A stretch of 64,000 bases of DNA from an uncultured Prevotellaceae bacterium (GTDB taxonomy: Bacteria; Bacteroidota; Bacteroidia; Bacteroidales; Muribaculaceae): the NCBI GenBank assembly GCA_905207705.1, contig CAJLMA010000004.1, forward strand, positions 1-64,000. Reading direction: 5' to 3'. Below the pieces are notes generated by a model that saw only the letters and a program-made list of their open reading frames with translations, was not told where the DNA came from and did no database searches. The position numbers were made by a program, and so were the translations under genes. Positions within the stretch are counted from its first letter, which is position 1; each line of letters starts with the position of its first letter. Below are positions 35,962 to 45,280 of this stretch, piece by piece.

Positions 35962-38763
35962 ATGAACAAATTAGGATTTTTATTTACGTTTGTCTGCATG
36001 TTGGCTTTCAGCATGTCGACAAAGGCCCAAGTGGTTTATTCTGAACCTCCGGTTGTTCAGCAAAGTTCTACCGGAATAATTGTTTATTTTAATGCCGCAG
36101 AGGGAAACGCCGGATTGAAAGGTGTGACAAGCGGAGTATATGCCCATACAGGCGTAATCACTTCAGAGAGTGAAAGCGCAAGTGACTGGAAACATGCTCC
36201 CGAGTGGCTTGATAATTCTACAAAATATGCCTTGACCTACGTCGATACCGACTTGTGGAAACTTGAAATAGGAGACTTGAAGTCCTATTACGAACTTAAC
36301 GAGGGCGAAACCGTTACGAGCATTGCATTTGTGTTCCGCGATGCCACTGGAAACAAACAAGGAAAGACTGCTGCCGGCGGTGACATTTTCTTGGATGTGT
36401 ATCCCGATGGGCTTGCGCTTAATTTGACAAGTTCGGCAACAAGCAGTGTCTTGACCGATGACAATTGCGAAGTGGCATTTACTGTACATACTACTCAAGC
36501 GAGCGACATATCATTGCATCTTAACGATGCCGATGCTGCGCCGTTTGCTTCGGCCGATAATGCAGTGACGTTGACTGAAAGTTACACTTTCCCCGTTGGC
36601 GATTTTGACGTGATTGCCAAGGCAGTGAGCGGCAGCTCCACCATGCTTGACACATTGCAATTCTGCCATCGTGGCGAGTCAGTCCAAGTGAATTATAACG
36701 GTACCTTGAAACCCGGTGCCAACAAGAATGCCGATGGCAGCGTGACATTCAGCCTCACTGCCCCTGGCAAGGAAAACGTGATTCTTGTGGGTGAATGGGA
36801 CGATTATCGCATAAAGAACGAGAACCTCATGAACTATCAAGGCAATCGCGACTTCTGGATTACTGTTCCTGCAGGTAAAATCGACATGGACAAGGAGTAT
36901 GGCTACTATTTCATTGTAGATGACAACATAAACGTGGCCGATCCGTATTCAAAGTTGATTCTCGACCCTTGGAATGACAAGTACATCAATCAAGATTACA
37001 CACGTTATCCCGATTTGAAGCCGTTCCCGTCGGACAAGGTGGGCGAATTTATAATTTCGGTGTTCCACGGCAATGGGGATGGTTATGAGTGGGAAGTTAC
37101 AGACTTTGAAGCTCCGGCCAAGGAGAATCTCATAATATATGAGCTTCTTCTTCGTGACTTTACCGAGGAACAATGCATCGAAACTGCGATGGAGAAACTA
37201 GACTACCTTGAAACATTGGGTATAAACGCCATAGAGTTGATGCCGGTTCAAGAATTTGACGGTAATAATTCGTGGGGATATAATCCGAACTTCTATTTTG
37301 CTCCCGACAAGTATTATGGTTCGAGCACGATGTACAAGAAATTCATCGACGAGTGTCATAAGCGTGGCATCGCTGTTATTCTCGACGTGGTGTTCAACCA
37401 CACATGGGGAATGCATCCTTGGTGCATCATGTATTGGGATGGCGTCAATGGTCGTCCGTCGGCCGACAGCCCGTTCTACAATGCTGTCGCTCCGCACAAT
37501 TTCAGCGTAGGCAATGAATGGAAGATGGAAAATGCCACTGTACAGCAATATTTGTGCGATGTATTGAAATACTGGCTTGAAGAGTATAATGTCGACGGAT
37601 ACCGTTTTGACCTTTCAAAAGGACTCGGTGACACCGATAGCTATGCCAATGATTACGATGGCAATGCCTATAACACTTCACGCACTGAAAACATCGGCCG
37701 TTTCATCGATGCAATATATAGCGTAAATCCCGATGCATATGCCATCCTTGAATATTTTGTAGACATCAACGAGGAAAATTACATGGCCAATAATTACGGC
37801 GCAATGTCATGGAAGAACATGAACAATGCTTATTGCCAGGCTGCGATGGGGTATCCTCAGGACAGCGACTTCGGTGGCATGTACACAGGAAATGAGAGCC
37901 GTCCGTTTGGCAGCACTGTCGGCTACATGGAAAGCCACGACGAAGAAAGAATGGGCTACAAGCAGACAGCCTATGGCAGCTCGACTCAGATAAAGCGCGT
38001 GATGGCCGTTCGCATGAGACGTTTGGGTTCAAATGCAGCATTCTCGATGCTTGTGCCTGGTGCCAAGATGATATGGCAGTTTGGCGAACTCGGGTATGAC
38101 ATCAGTGGCGGACAAGGGGATACTTCTATGAAAGAACCTCATTGGGAATATCTTGACGATGCCAACCGCAAGGGCTTGTATGATTGTTATAGCGAATTGC
38201 TTGCAATCCGCAAGGCAAATCCCGACTTGTTTGCAAGTGATGCCGAATTCTATTGGAATGTCGCTGTTGCCAATTGGGAAGACGGACGTTTCATAACCAT
38301 GCGCAATAGCGACCGCACCAAGGAACTGGTGGCAGTTTACAACCCGACTTCGGGCGAGAAGACATTCTCTTATACATTCGGCAATCCTGGCGGTGTATAT
38401 TATTTGAGCAGCCATTCTTACGGAGTAGAGCCGTCGTTTGATGCCGGAGCTTCGACGATCACAGTGCCTGCACACAGTTACGCAGTGATAACCAACCTTG
38501 CCGATGCAACAGGCGTCAACGACATTGTTGCCGACAAGATTGAGGATGCCAAGGTGTCGATTTTCCCGAATCCGGCTTCCGATTTCATACAGGTTAACAG
38601 CAATGACGTGGCAAGGCTTGAAGTTTACAATCTTGCCGGCCAATTGGTGGCAGTTGCTGATAATGCCAATATTATGGACATCTCTTCATTGCCACAAGGC
38701 AATTACATAGTGAAAATATTCACACCGCAAGGTACGCAAGTCCAGAAGTTGATGAAGAAATAA
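35962..38763 (+). CDS. Secreted GH13 alpha-amylase with type IX secretion C-terminal domain
   Basis: A 933-residue exported protein (signal peptide to about KAQ). It has an N-terminal beta region, a CBM48/E-set module (about 240-340: VTFSLTAPGKENVILVGEWDDYR), then the GH13 barrel. Catalytic residues are Asp550 in GYRFDLSKG, Glu597 in AILEYFVD and Asp660 in YMESHDEER. DVVFNHTWGMHPW provides the first conserved region. After a beta sandwich, the C-terminal 75 residues form a T9SS sorting domain (FPNPASDFIQV, LEVYNLAGQLVAV, LPQGNYIVKIFT). It should be exported to the surface and cleave alpha-glucans such as starch or glycogen. It is 420 bases upstream of the susC operon. Confidence 0.93.
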   Translation: MNKLGFLFTFVCMLAFSMSTKAQVVYSEPPVVQQSSTGIIVYFNAAEGNAGLKGVTSGVYAHTGVITSESESASDWKHAPEWLDNSTKYALTYVDTDLWKLEIGDLKSYYELNEGETVTSIAFVFRDATGNKQGKTAAGGDIFLDVYPDGLALNLTSSATSSVLTDDNCEVAFTVHTTQASDISLHLNDADAAPFASADNAVTLTESYTFPVGDFDVIAKAVSGSSTMLDTLQFCHRGESVQVNYNGTLKPGANKNADGSVTFSLTAPGKENVILVGEWDDYRIKNENLMNYQGNRDFWITVPAGKIDMDKEYGYYFIVDDNINVADPYSKLILDPWNDKYINQDYTRYPDLKPFPSDKVGEFIISVFHGNGDGYEWEVTDFEAPAKENLIIYELLLRDFTEEQCIETAMEKLDYLETLGINAIELMPVQEFDGNNSWGYNPNFYFAPDKYYGSSTMYKKFIDECHKRGIAVILDVVFNHTWGMHPWCIMYWDGVNGRPSADSPFYNAVAPHNFSVGNEWKMENATVQQYLCDVLKYWLEEYNVDGYRFDLSKGLGDTDSYANDYDGNAYNTSRTENIGRFIDAIYSVNPDAYAILEYFVDINEENYMANNYGAMSWKNMNNAYCQAAMGYPQDSDFGGMYTGNESRPFGSTVGYMESHDEERMGYKQTAYGSSTQIKRVMAVRMRRLGSNAAFSMLVPGAKMIWQFGELGYDISGGQGDTSMKEPHWEYLDDANRKGLYDCYSELLAIRKANPDLFASDAEFYWNVAVANWEDGRFITMRNSDRTKELVAVYNPTSGEKTFSYTFGNPGGVYYLSSHSYGVEPSFDAGASTITVPAHSYAVITNLADATGVNDIVADKIEDAKVSIFPNPASDFIQVNSNDVARLEVYNLAGQLVAVADNANIMDISSLPQGNYIVKIFTPQGTQVQKLMKK

Positions 38764-38792
38764 TGTATGGCGCGATATATGCGCGTGAAATG

Positions 38793-38826
38793 CAACAGCG
38801 GCCGGGTTTCTCGGCCGCTGCTGTTG
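38793..38826 (+). terminator. Terminator after the amylase gene
   Basis: CAGCGGCCG (38796-38804) / CGGCCGCTG (38812-38820) form a 9-bp stem, extended by CAA/TTG. The T-run is short, so the hairpin is clear but its strength is uncertain. The remaining gap to 39182 has no gene. Confidence 0.55.
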
Positions 38827-38957
38827 TATAATGGAGAGTGGTGAATGCTGGTGTGGCTGAATAAAAAAAGAGATAAGTAGTGAAACAAAATGGAAATATT
38901 GAAAATATGTAGTTAAATCATAAATAATGTAACATTGGCGTATTTTGTTTGTTTACG

Positions 38958-38991
38958 TTTGTTTCATTGTAAAAAGATTTTATTAGATTTG
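38958..38991 (+). promoter_or_regulatory. Probable promoter of the susC operon
   Basis: TTTG (38958-38961), a 22-base spacer and TAGATTTG (38984-38991). This implies a leader of about 185 bases before susC at 39183. Confidence 0.5.
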
Positions 38992-39182
38992 TGAAGATTT
39001 ATTGCGCAAGGAATTCCTGTGCTTATGCGCAGCACGGAATCGAAAATGTCAGGATGTCTGCTGCAACTTGGAGTTTAAGCAAATACCTTCGCGATTGTGA
39101 AAGACGCCTTCTAAAATAAAAAAAGAGGTTGACATAAACTGTAATTATTTAATATGAACCTTGGATATTAACAAATGTAATT

Positions 39183-42100
39183 ATGAGAAAACAGCTATTG
39201 CTTCTGTTATTTTCCCTATTTGCGGTGGTGGGCTTTGCCCGAACCGTCACGGGCGTAGTTACTCAGAAAAGTGACAATTTGCCTATCATAGGGGCAACTG
39301 TCATGGTCGAGGGAACGCAGCGTGGCACAGCTACCGACTTTGATGGAAGATACACTATTGACGTTCAGGATACCGACGTCCTGAATTTCAGTTATGTGGG
39401 TATGCAGACCATTTCGTTGAAAGTGGGGTCACAAACCACGATAAACGTGGAAATGGAAGAAAATGCCCAAGTTCTTGATGAAGTTGTCGTTACGGCAATG
39501 GGTCAGACTCAAGAAAAGAAGAAACTTAACTTTGCCGTACAATCGCTCGATGGCGACTTGGTAACGGCAGGTAGCTCGACCGACATCACAAGCACCTTGC
39601 AAGGAAAGGTTGCGGGTCTGCAAGTGGGTACGACGGGAGGCTCTCCTAACTCTTCTTCACAGATTATTATCCGTGCGATTTCTTCGGTAAACCAGTCGCA
39701 GAGCAACGAACCGCTTATCGTGCTTGATGGTATGCCTATTCGCGGTAAGGGTACTTCTCTTGCCGACATTAACCCCAACGACATTGCCAACATGAGCATC
39801 TTGAAGGGTGCTGCAGCTTCGGCATTGTATGGACAGGAGGCTTCAAACGGTGTCATAATGATTACCACCAAGAGCGGCAAGGATGGCAAGGTTACTGTTA
39901 ATGCTAGCGGTGGTTGGGAAATTTCAAATGCAGTGAGAGTTCCGAAGATGCAAAGCCGTTTCGTTGGCGGTAGCAAGGGATTTTATGTTGAAAACTCGGT
40001 AGGCGGCTGGGGGCCTATGCTCAATGCCGACGACAGGGTATATGACAACGTGGGTGAATTCCTTGGTACAGGATTCTTGCAGAAATACGATGTGTCGGTT
40101 TCGGGCGGTAACGAACAGTTCCGTGCATATGCTTCGGCTTCTTATTCAAGCAGTGATGGTATAATCCCAGAAGATTACAAAAAACAATTGAATGTATTTG
40201 CCAAAGGTGAATTCAATCCTTCGGACAAAGTTAAAATCATGCTTTCGGTCAACTTGAGCGATAGCAAGGCAAGAGCTTTCTATAACTCGTTGACTTCGGA
40301 CCGTGCCTCAAACATGTCGACTATCTATGGCTGGGCCATTAACAAAAATATGGCTGATTATCAAACAATCGAAGGCTATCCCAATTGGAGCAACCGTTAC
40401 GACCATTGGGAAAACCTTACTGATGCCGACAGGGTTTCGGCCGTGGTTTCGCCTTACTTCAGCCGTTACAACGACAAGTCGGAAACAGAGAATACCCGTA
40501 TGATGATTAATGGCCAGATTTCTTATGAACCGATAGAAGGACTTGTCCTTACCGGTAAGCTGGCTTACGATAAAAGCTATTCGGCTTCTGACGGTTACGA
40601 AGTTCCGCGCTTCCAGCCTTCGGATTTTAACAATCCTAACGATGAAGCTCTTGCTGATTATGCTTATAAGTATGGTTCATACTCGTTTGACCCGTCGCGA
40701 GGTTCTCAATTCACTGCCAACTTCCTTGCAACTTATCAAAAGACATTTGCCGAGGATTACACATTGAACGTATTGTATGGAATGGAATACAAGGAAACTA
40801 CAGGATGGGACGCTTCGCTTGCAGGCCAGAACTTCTTGCTCGGTGGAGATTTCTACAGTTTCCAAAATGTAGACCCGTCGACATTGACGATGTCTTCTTC
40901 TTCCGACTACTACACTTATCTTAATCACTCCAAGACAAACAAGTATGGTTACTTCGGTGAAATACGCTTCGACTACAAGGGTATGGCTCAATTGTCAGTT
41001 ACAGGCCGTTACGACGGTTCTTCTACATTGGCACAAGTAGATGCTACTTATTTCTATCCTTCGGTTACCGCCGGTGTGATATTCTCCGAATTGTTCAATT
41101 TGCGCAACGACTGGTTCTCTTACGGTAAGATTCGCGGTAACTGGGCTAAGGTCGGTAAGGACTGTCCGGCTTATCTGTTTACTGATACTTATAAGAGCTG
41201 GTCGACATTCCCCGATGGCGGTTACGGAATCGACCCGACAACATCACGCGCCATCACGCTTGAGCCTGAAATGACAAGCACATGGGAAGTGGGTGCCGAC
41301 TTGAGATTCTTCGATTCTCGCACTCGTCTTGATGTGGCTTACTATTCAACGACTGTTGACAACCAGATTGTTTCAGTGCGCGTGTCTCCGGCTTCGGGTA
41401 CAATCTTGCAAACTCGTAACGAAGGTACTGTTGAAAACTACGGTGTCGAAATCACCCTCGGTCAAGACATCCTTCGCACTCGCGACTTCTCGTGGACGGC
41501 AACTGCCAACTTCTCACTTAACCGTGGTCGCTTGAAATCGTTGCCCGACGGTGTGACTGAAATCGCTGGAACCAACTATGGCGGTACTTATCCTTGTGCA
41601 TTCCTCGGTGGTTCGACGACGGCTATCATCGGTAAGGATTATTTGAGAGACCCGAATGGAAACATCGTGGTCAACGAGCAAGGTTATCCTGTGATCAATG
41701 ATGAAAAGAACGTTCTCATCGGTAATCGTGAACCCGACTTCTTGCTTGGTCTTGGCTCGATGTTCACATGGAAAGACTTGAGCTTGTCGTTCATGTTCGA
41801 CGGCCGTTGCGGCGGTGACGTTGCCAACATCACGGCTACCAACCTAATGTCTAACGGTATGCACCACTTGTATGACAAGTATCGCAACCGCGAAATCGTG
41901 TTCAAGGGTGTCGTTGCCAATGCCGACGGAACTTATTCTCCAAACACGACTCCGGTAATTCTTGACCAGAACTTCATCAATACTTATTATGTCCCTGTAT
42001 CTTCCAACTTCATAGAAGATGGTTCATACATACGTCTCAGCTACGTCACACTTGCATACGACTTCACTCGCATGTTGTCGAAGAATTGCCCTGTCAAGGG

Positions 42101-42269
42101 ATTGTCGGCATCGGTTACAGGCCGTAACTTGTTCTTGTTGACCAAGTATTCAGGTTCCGACCCGCAAGTAATGCAAGGAGTTAACAGCGGTACGGGATCA
42201 ATGGGTATCGACCGTTATGCAGTACCTAATACACGCAGTTTTAACTTAACTCTTAAAGCTACATTCTAA
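39183..42269 (+). CDS. SusC-like TonB-dependent outer membrane transporter
   Basis: A 1028-residue protein. A signal peptide (to about GFA) precedes a carboxypeptidase-regulatory-like domain (VTGVVTQKSDNLPIIGATVMVEG). The plug domain contains LDEVVVTAMGQTQEKKKL and SSVNQSQSNEPLIVLDGMPI, then ILKGAAASALYGQEASNGVIMITTK. The barrel follows and ends with FNLTLKATF, the typical C-terminal aromatic. It imports oligosaccharides handed over by its SusD lid (next gene) using TonB energy. With the upstream amylase, the cargo is plausibly an alpha-glucan, but this is inference. Confidence 0.94.
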   Translation: MRKQLLLLLFSLFAVVGFARTVTGVVTQKSDNLPIIGATVMVEGTQRGTATDFDGRYTIDVQDTDVLNFSYVGMQTISLKVGSQTTINVEMEENAQVLDEVVVTAMGQTQEKKKLNFAVQSLDGDLVTAGSSTDITSTLQGKVAGLQVGTTGGSPNSSSQIIIRAISSVNQSQSNEPLIVLDGMPIRGKGTSLADINPNDIANMSILKGAAASALYGQEASNGVIMITTKSGKDGKVTVNASGGWEISNAVRVPKMQSRFVGGSKGFYVENSVGGWGPMLNADDRVYDNVGEFLGTGFLQKYDVSVSGGNEQFRAYASASYSSSDGIIPEDYKKQLNVFAKGEFNPSDKVKIMLSVNLSDSKARAFYNSLTSDRASNMSTIYGWAINKNMADYQTIEGYPNWSNRYDHWENLTDADRVSAVVSPYFSRYNDKSETENTRMMINGQISYEPIEGLVLTGKLAYDKSYSASDGYEVPRFQPSDFNNPNDEALADYAYKYGSYSFDPSRGSQFTANFLATYQKTFAEDYTLNVLYGMEYKETTGWDASLAGQNFLLGGDFYSFQNVDPSTLTMSSSSDYYTYLNHSKTNKYGYFGEIRFDYKGMAQLSVTGRYDGSSTLAQVDATYFYPSVTAGVIFSELFNLRNDWFSYGKIRGNWAKVGKDCPAYLFTDTYKSWSTFPDGGYGIDPTTSRAITLEPEMTSTWEVGADLRFFDSRTRLDVAYYSTTVDNQIVSVRVSPASGTILQTRNEGTVENYGVEITLGQDILRTRDFSWTATANFSLNRGRLKSLPDGVTEIAGTNYGGTYPCAFLGGSTTAIIGKDYLRDPNGNIVVNEQGYPVINDEKNVLIGNREPDFLLGLGSMFTWKDLSLSFMFDGRCGGDVANITATNLMSNGMHHLYDKYRNREIVFKGVVANADGTYSPNTTPVILDQNFINTYYVPVSSNFIEDGSYIRLSYVTLAYDFTRMLSKNCPVKGLSASVTGRNLFLLTKYSGSDPQVMQGVNSGTGSMGIDRYAVPNTRSFNLTLKATF

Positions 42270-42279
42270 TTAAAGAATC

Positions 42280-44166
42280 ATGAATAGATTTAAAATACTA
42301 TCGTTATCGATATTGTTGGGTTTGGGTGCAGCCGGTTGTACCGACATTCTTGATGAAAACGTGAATCCGGACAAAGCCCATGAAATTACCCCCGAAGTGG
42401 GATTGCCCACCATCGTTTTCTATGCCCAACAGACCGTATATGACCATGCTGAATATGGCATATACTTGTCGCAATGCTTGACAACAAGTGGCAAATCGAG
42501 CATCGGCGCTTATTCCTACAAGAGCGAATGGGAATTCTTGACGATGAACCGCCACCCACAATGGCGCAGGCATTTCTATGACATCGGTGTGAACGTGCGC
42601 AACTTGATTACAAACTCACAGAACATTAATTCGCCCAATTATGAGTTGATTGCCCGCACAATCAGGTTGATGTCCACCCAGTTGACGACCGACATGTTTG
42701 GCGACATGCCGTTGAGCAACGCTTATGTGTCAAATAATCCTACCTACGACACTCAGTCGAGCATATATGCATGGATGCTCCAAGAAGCAGATGACTTGAT
42801 TGCCATGTATGAAGACACTTCGATTACCGAAGCTTCTACCAACCAAGTTATCGATGCATCGCAAGACCGTTTGTATCAAGGCGACTTGAACAAGTGGAAA
42901 GGTCTCGTTTATGCAATAAAGGCCCGTATTTTGTTGCGTAACCTGCCTAATATCAACACATCTTCACAGATGTGCGATGAAATCATCGCCGCTGCCGATG
43001 CTGCCATCAACCAATGGCGTTCGGGCGACCTCCTCTATGGCGCATGGTTTGGCAATGAGCCGCGTTACTACTTTGATGGCGGAACCAACGAGCAGAACAA
43101 CGTTTGGGGTGCGGCACAACCTATCATCAACAGCTGGGAGTCGCGTAAGAACATGCTCGATTCGGCCATTCCGTCGAAGTATTTCTTGGAAAGCTGCCTC
43201 GGATTGTTGAACAGCGATGATGAAACAAAGAGCGGACAATATGTAAACGGTCAAGGTTATGCCAACGACCCCCGCGCAAGCATGTTGATGATTGCCCGTA
43301 CAGGTCCTACATCTCCTTCCAATACCAACGAGTCGGTGAAACTGCGTTCTCTTGAGAACAATATCGGAATGGGTACGACTTATGTCGTGAACGATTATCC
43401 TAATTTGTTCCACGGCGCATACGCAGGCGATGCAACTCGCACTCGCACCTACAACCCGTTGTTCACAATGGAAGAGTTGTATTTCATAAAGGCAGAGGCC
43501 GAGTATTGGAAGGGCAACCGCACTGTCGCTTGCCAGCTTGCAAAAGAAGCGACTGCCAACAACATTCAACGCCACTTGGATTACTTCCTTGCCGCTTATC
43601 CTAACGAAGTCAACTACAACGAAACTCGCGACAACCGCTATCCGGGTGCTGCCACTGCCAACGGCATTGGCTTCGAGCGCAAGGCTTACTGGGATGCGCA
43701 AGTGAACGCCTTCCTCGACAACAACTCGGGAGTATCTTCGATTCCTCCTGTTACCGACCGTGGCAATGAACACTGGTTCTTCAACGAGTCGGAGTACTCT
43801 TTGAGCGACTTGATGATACAGAAGTGGATCGCGATGTATATGCAACCAGAACAATGGACCGACATGCGTCGTTATCATTACAGCAACAGCCGTAACAATT
43901 ACGGTATCGGAGACCGTTCGGAAATCGTTTATCCTGACTTGCGCCGTCCTTACAATTTGTATTCGGCATACTGGGTTGACGGGTTGAGCGAAACCGAGAA
44001 GGAGAACACTTGGATCCAACGTGTCAATTACGACCCCGAAACGGAAGAAAAATACAATCGAGCCGAACTTAAACGCCTTGGTGCCTACAAGAACTATAAG
44101 TGGCTGCAAAAGCCTATGATTTGGGCTCTTACACCGGGTGAACGCACTTCATTGACGGCAGAATAA
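42280..44166 (+). CDS. SusD/RagB-like lipoprotein, glycan-binding lid
   Basis: A 628-residue surface lipoprotein (LGLGAAGCTDILDENVNPDK, Cys20). The sequence is rich in the SusD TPR-like helices (ELIARTIRLMSTQLTTDMFGD, WKGLVYAIKARILLR) and carries LFTMEELYFIKAEAEYWKGNRTVAC in the C-terminal half. WIAMYMQPEQWTDMRRYHYS fits the SusD-like_2 branch. It starts 10 bases after susC. Together they form the outer-membrane bin that captures and imports a polymer breakdown product. Confidence 0.92.
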   Translation: MNRFKILSLSILLGLGAAGCTDILDENVNPDKAHEITPEVGLPTIVFYAQQTVYDHAEYGIYLSQCLTTSGKSSIGAYSYKSEWEFLTMNRHPQWRRHFYDIGVNVRNLITNSQNINSPNYELIARTIRLMSTQLTTDMFGDMPLSNAYVSNNPTYDTQSSIYAWMLQEADDLIAMYEDTSITEASTNQVIDASQDRLYQGDLNKWKGLVYAIKARILLRNLPNINTSSQMCDEIIAAADAAINQWRSGDLLYGAWFGNEPRYYFDGGTNEQNNVWGAAQPIINSWESRKNMLDSAIPSKYFLESCLGLLNSDDETKSGQYVNGQGYANDPRASMLMIARTGPTSPSNTNESVKLRSLENNIGMGTTYVVNDYPNLFHGAYAGDATRTRTYNPLFTMEELYFIKAEAEYWKGNRTVACQLAKEATANNIQRHLDYFLAAYPNEVNYNETRDNRYPGAATANGIGFERKAYWDAQVNAFLDNNSGVSSIPPVTDRGNEHWFFNESEYSLSDLMIQKWIAMYMQPEQWTDMRRYHYSNSRNNYGIGDRSEIVYPDLRRPYNLYSAYWVDGLSETEKENTWIQRVNYDPETEEKYNRAELKRLGAYKNYKWLQKPMIWALTPGERTSLTAE

Positions 44167-44210
44167 ACAGGTAATTAGTAGATAGTTTAAATAAAATAAG
44201 AATATTGATT

Positions 44211-45263
44211 ATGAACTTATATAAAAAATCAGGAATTTTCGCAATTGCGTTGCTCGCATTTTCTTCCTGTGCGGTTCATGACCTGTTTGAAGAGAATCTT
44301 GAGCTCGGACAGGTATTGCCTACTGTCACATGGGAGCTTGGAAGTTCTGTTTGCCGTGCGGGTAGCGATGTGACATTCTTGGGCAAATATTATACGACCA
44401 ATCCCGATGTGACGATTTCACATTCGGAAGTTTGGGCAATGGTTACACGTTCGCAAAGCGCGGCTGCAACCCTTCGTCTCACGTCGTCGTTGTCTTATAC
44501 AAAAACGGTTACTTCCAGCGACACAGTGCGCAGTTCCCAGCTCATCCAGAGCTATGATCACAGCTTGGCGACATGGAATGGATATGAATATGAACTGAGT
44601 GCGTCGTTCCCGACTTCGCAGACATTGATTCCTGTCAGCTGGGTAAATCCTGCCGAGTTCGATTCTGAGCGTTTCGACTTGTATTATCCTGAAACGTTCA
44701 AGGCCGAATTCAATGAGACTGTAGTGAATTACTTGACAGCTGACAGTACTTATTATACTGATTTGCGTCATGTGTACTGCAACTATGACTTTACGGCTGA
44801 GCAATTACAGACAATAAGCGCCAACAACGGTGTCACATTCCCAACCGAAACGGCAACCGACATAAAGAGCGACTTGTGGTACACCAATCTTGAAAATGTG
44901 GTTGGTTACTACTACAACACAATCGATGAAAACGGTGTTACGACTCCGCATGAAGTGCCTACACTCGAAGATGTGCCGGACGAATATACCGGTTATGAGG
45001 TATATGAATCAAGTCCTTGGGTATTCTGCCGTTATTCTGATGATACCGGTGGCGCGATATATTCGATTCGCGATGCCTATAAGCCGTTCTTCAAGGAACT
45101 CTTGGAACAAATTCCATTCGAGGATTGGATTTTCAATTCAGTCGACAATGTTTATTCAGTAGAATTCACTCGCAGCTATACATTGATTCCGCAATTCAAG
45201 GTCGTAGACACGAATGGCAAGATTGGTATGGCTACCGATGAAAAGACAGTCCAACTTAACTAA
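44211..45263 (+). CDS. Surface-type lipoprotein in the SusE/F position
   Basis: A 350-residue lipoprotein (LLAFSSCAV, Cys17) with a beta-rich mature part (TVTWELGSSVCRAGSDVTFLG, YELSASFPTSQTLIPVSWV). It lies where SusE/SusF-like carbohydrate-binding proteins lie in Sus operons, but I see no clear sequence tie to them. ATG 44211 was chosen rather than the TTG at 44205. The name is positional only. It has 44 bases before and 17 bases after to its operon partners. Confidence 0.75.
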   Translation: MNLYKKSGIFAIALLAFSSCAVHDLFEENLELGQVLPTVTWELGSSVCRAGSDVTFLGKYYTTNPDVTISHSEVWAMVTRSQSAAATLRLTSSLSYTKTVTSSDTVRSSQLIQSYDHSLATWNGYEYELSASFPTSQTLIPVSWVNPAEFDSERFDLYYPETFKAEFNETVVNYLTADSTYYTDLRHVYCNYDFTAEQLQTISANNGVTFPTETATDIKSDLWYTNLENVVGYYYNTIDENGVTTPHEVPTLEDVPDEYTGYEVYESSPWVFCRYSDDTGGAIYSIRDAYKPFFKELLEQIPFEDWIFNSVDNVYSVEFTRSYTLIPQFKVVDTNGKIGMATDEKTVQLN

Positions 45264-45280
45264 TCAATTTTGTGAAAATT

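Noticed and set aside
42964..44109. A 381-codon open frame on the minus strand inside susD
   Set aside because: It lies fully opposite a gene with clear family motifs, has low-complexity hydrophobic translation and no start signals; it is a by-product of codon use in susD.
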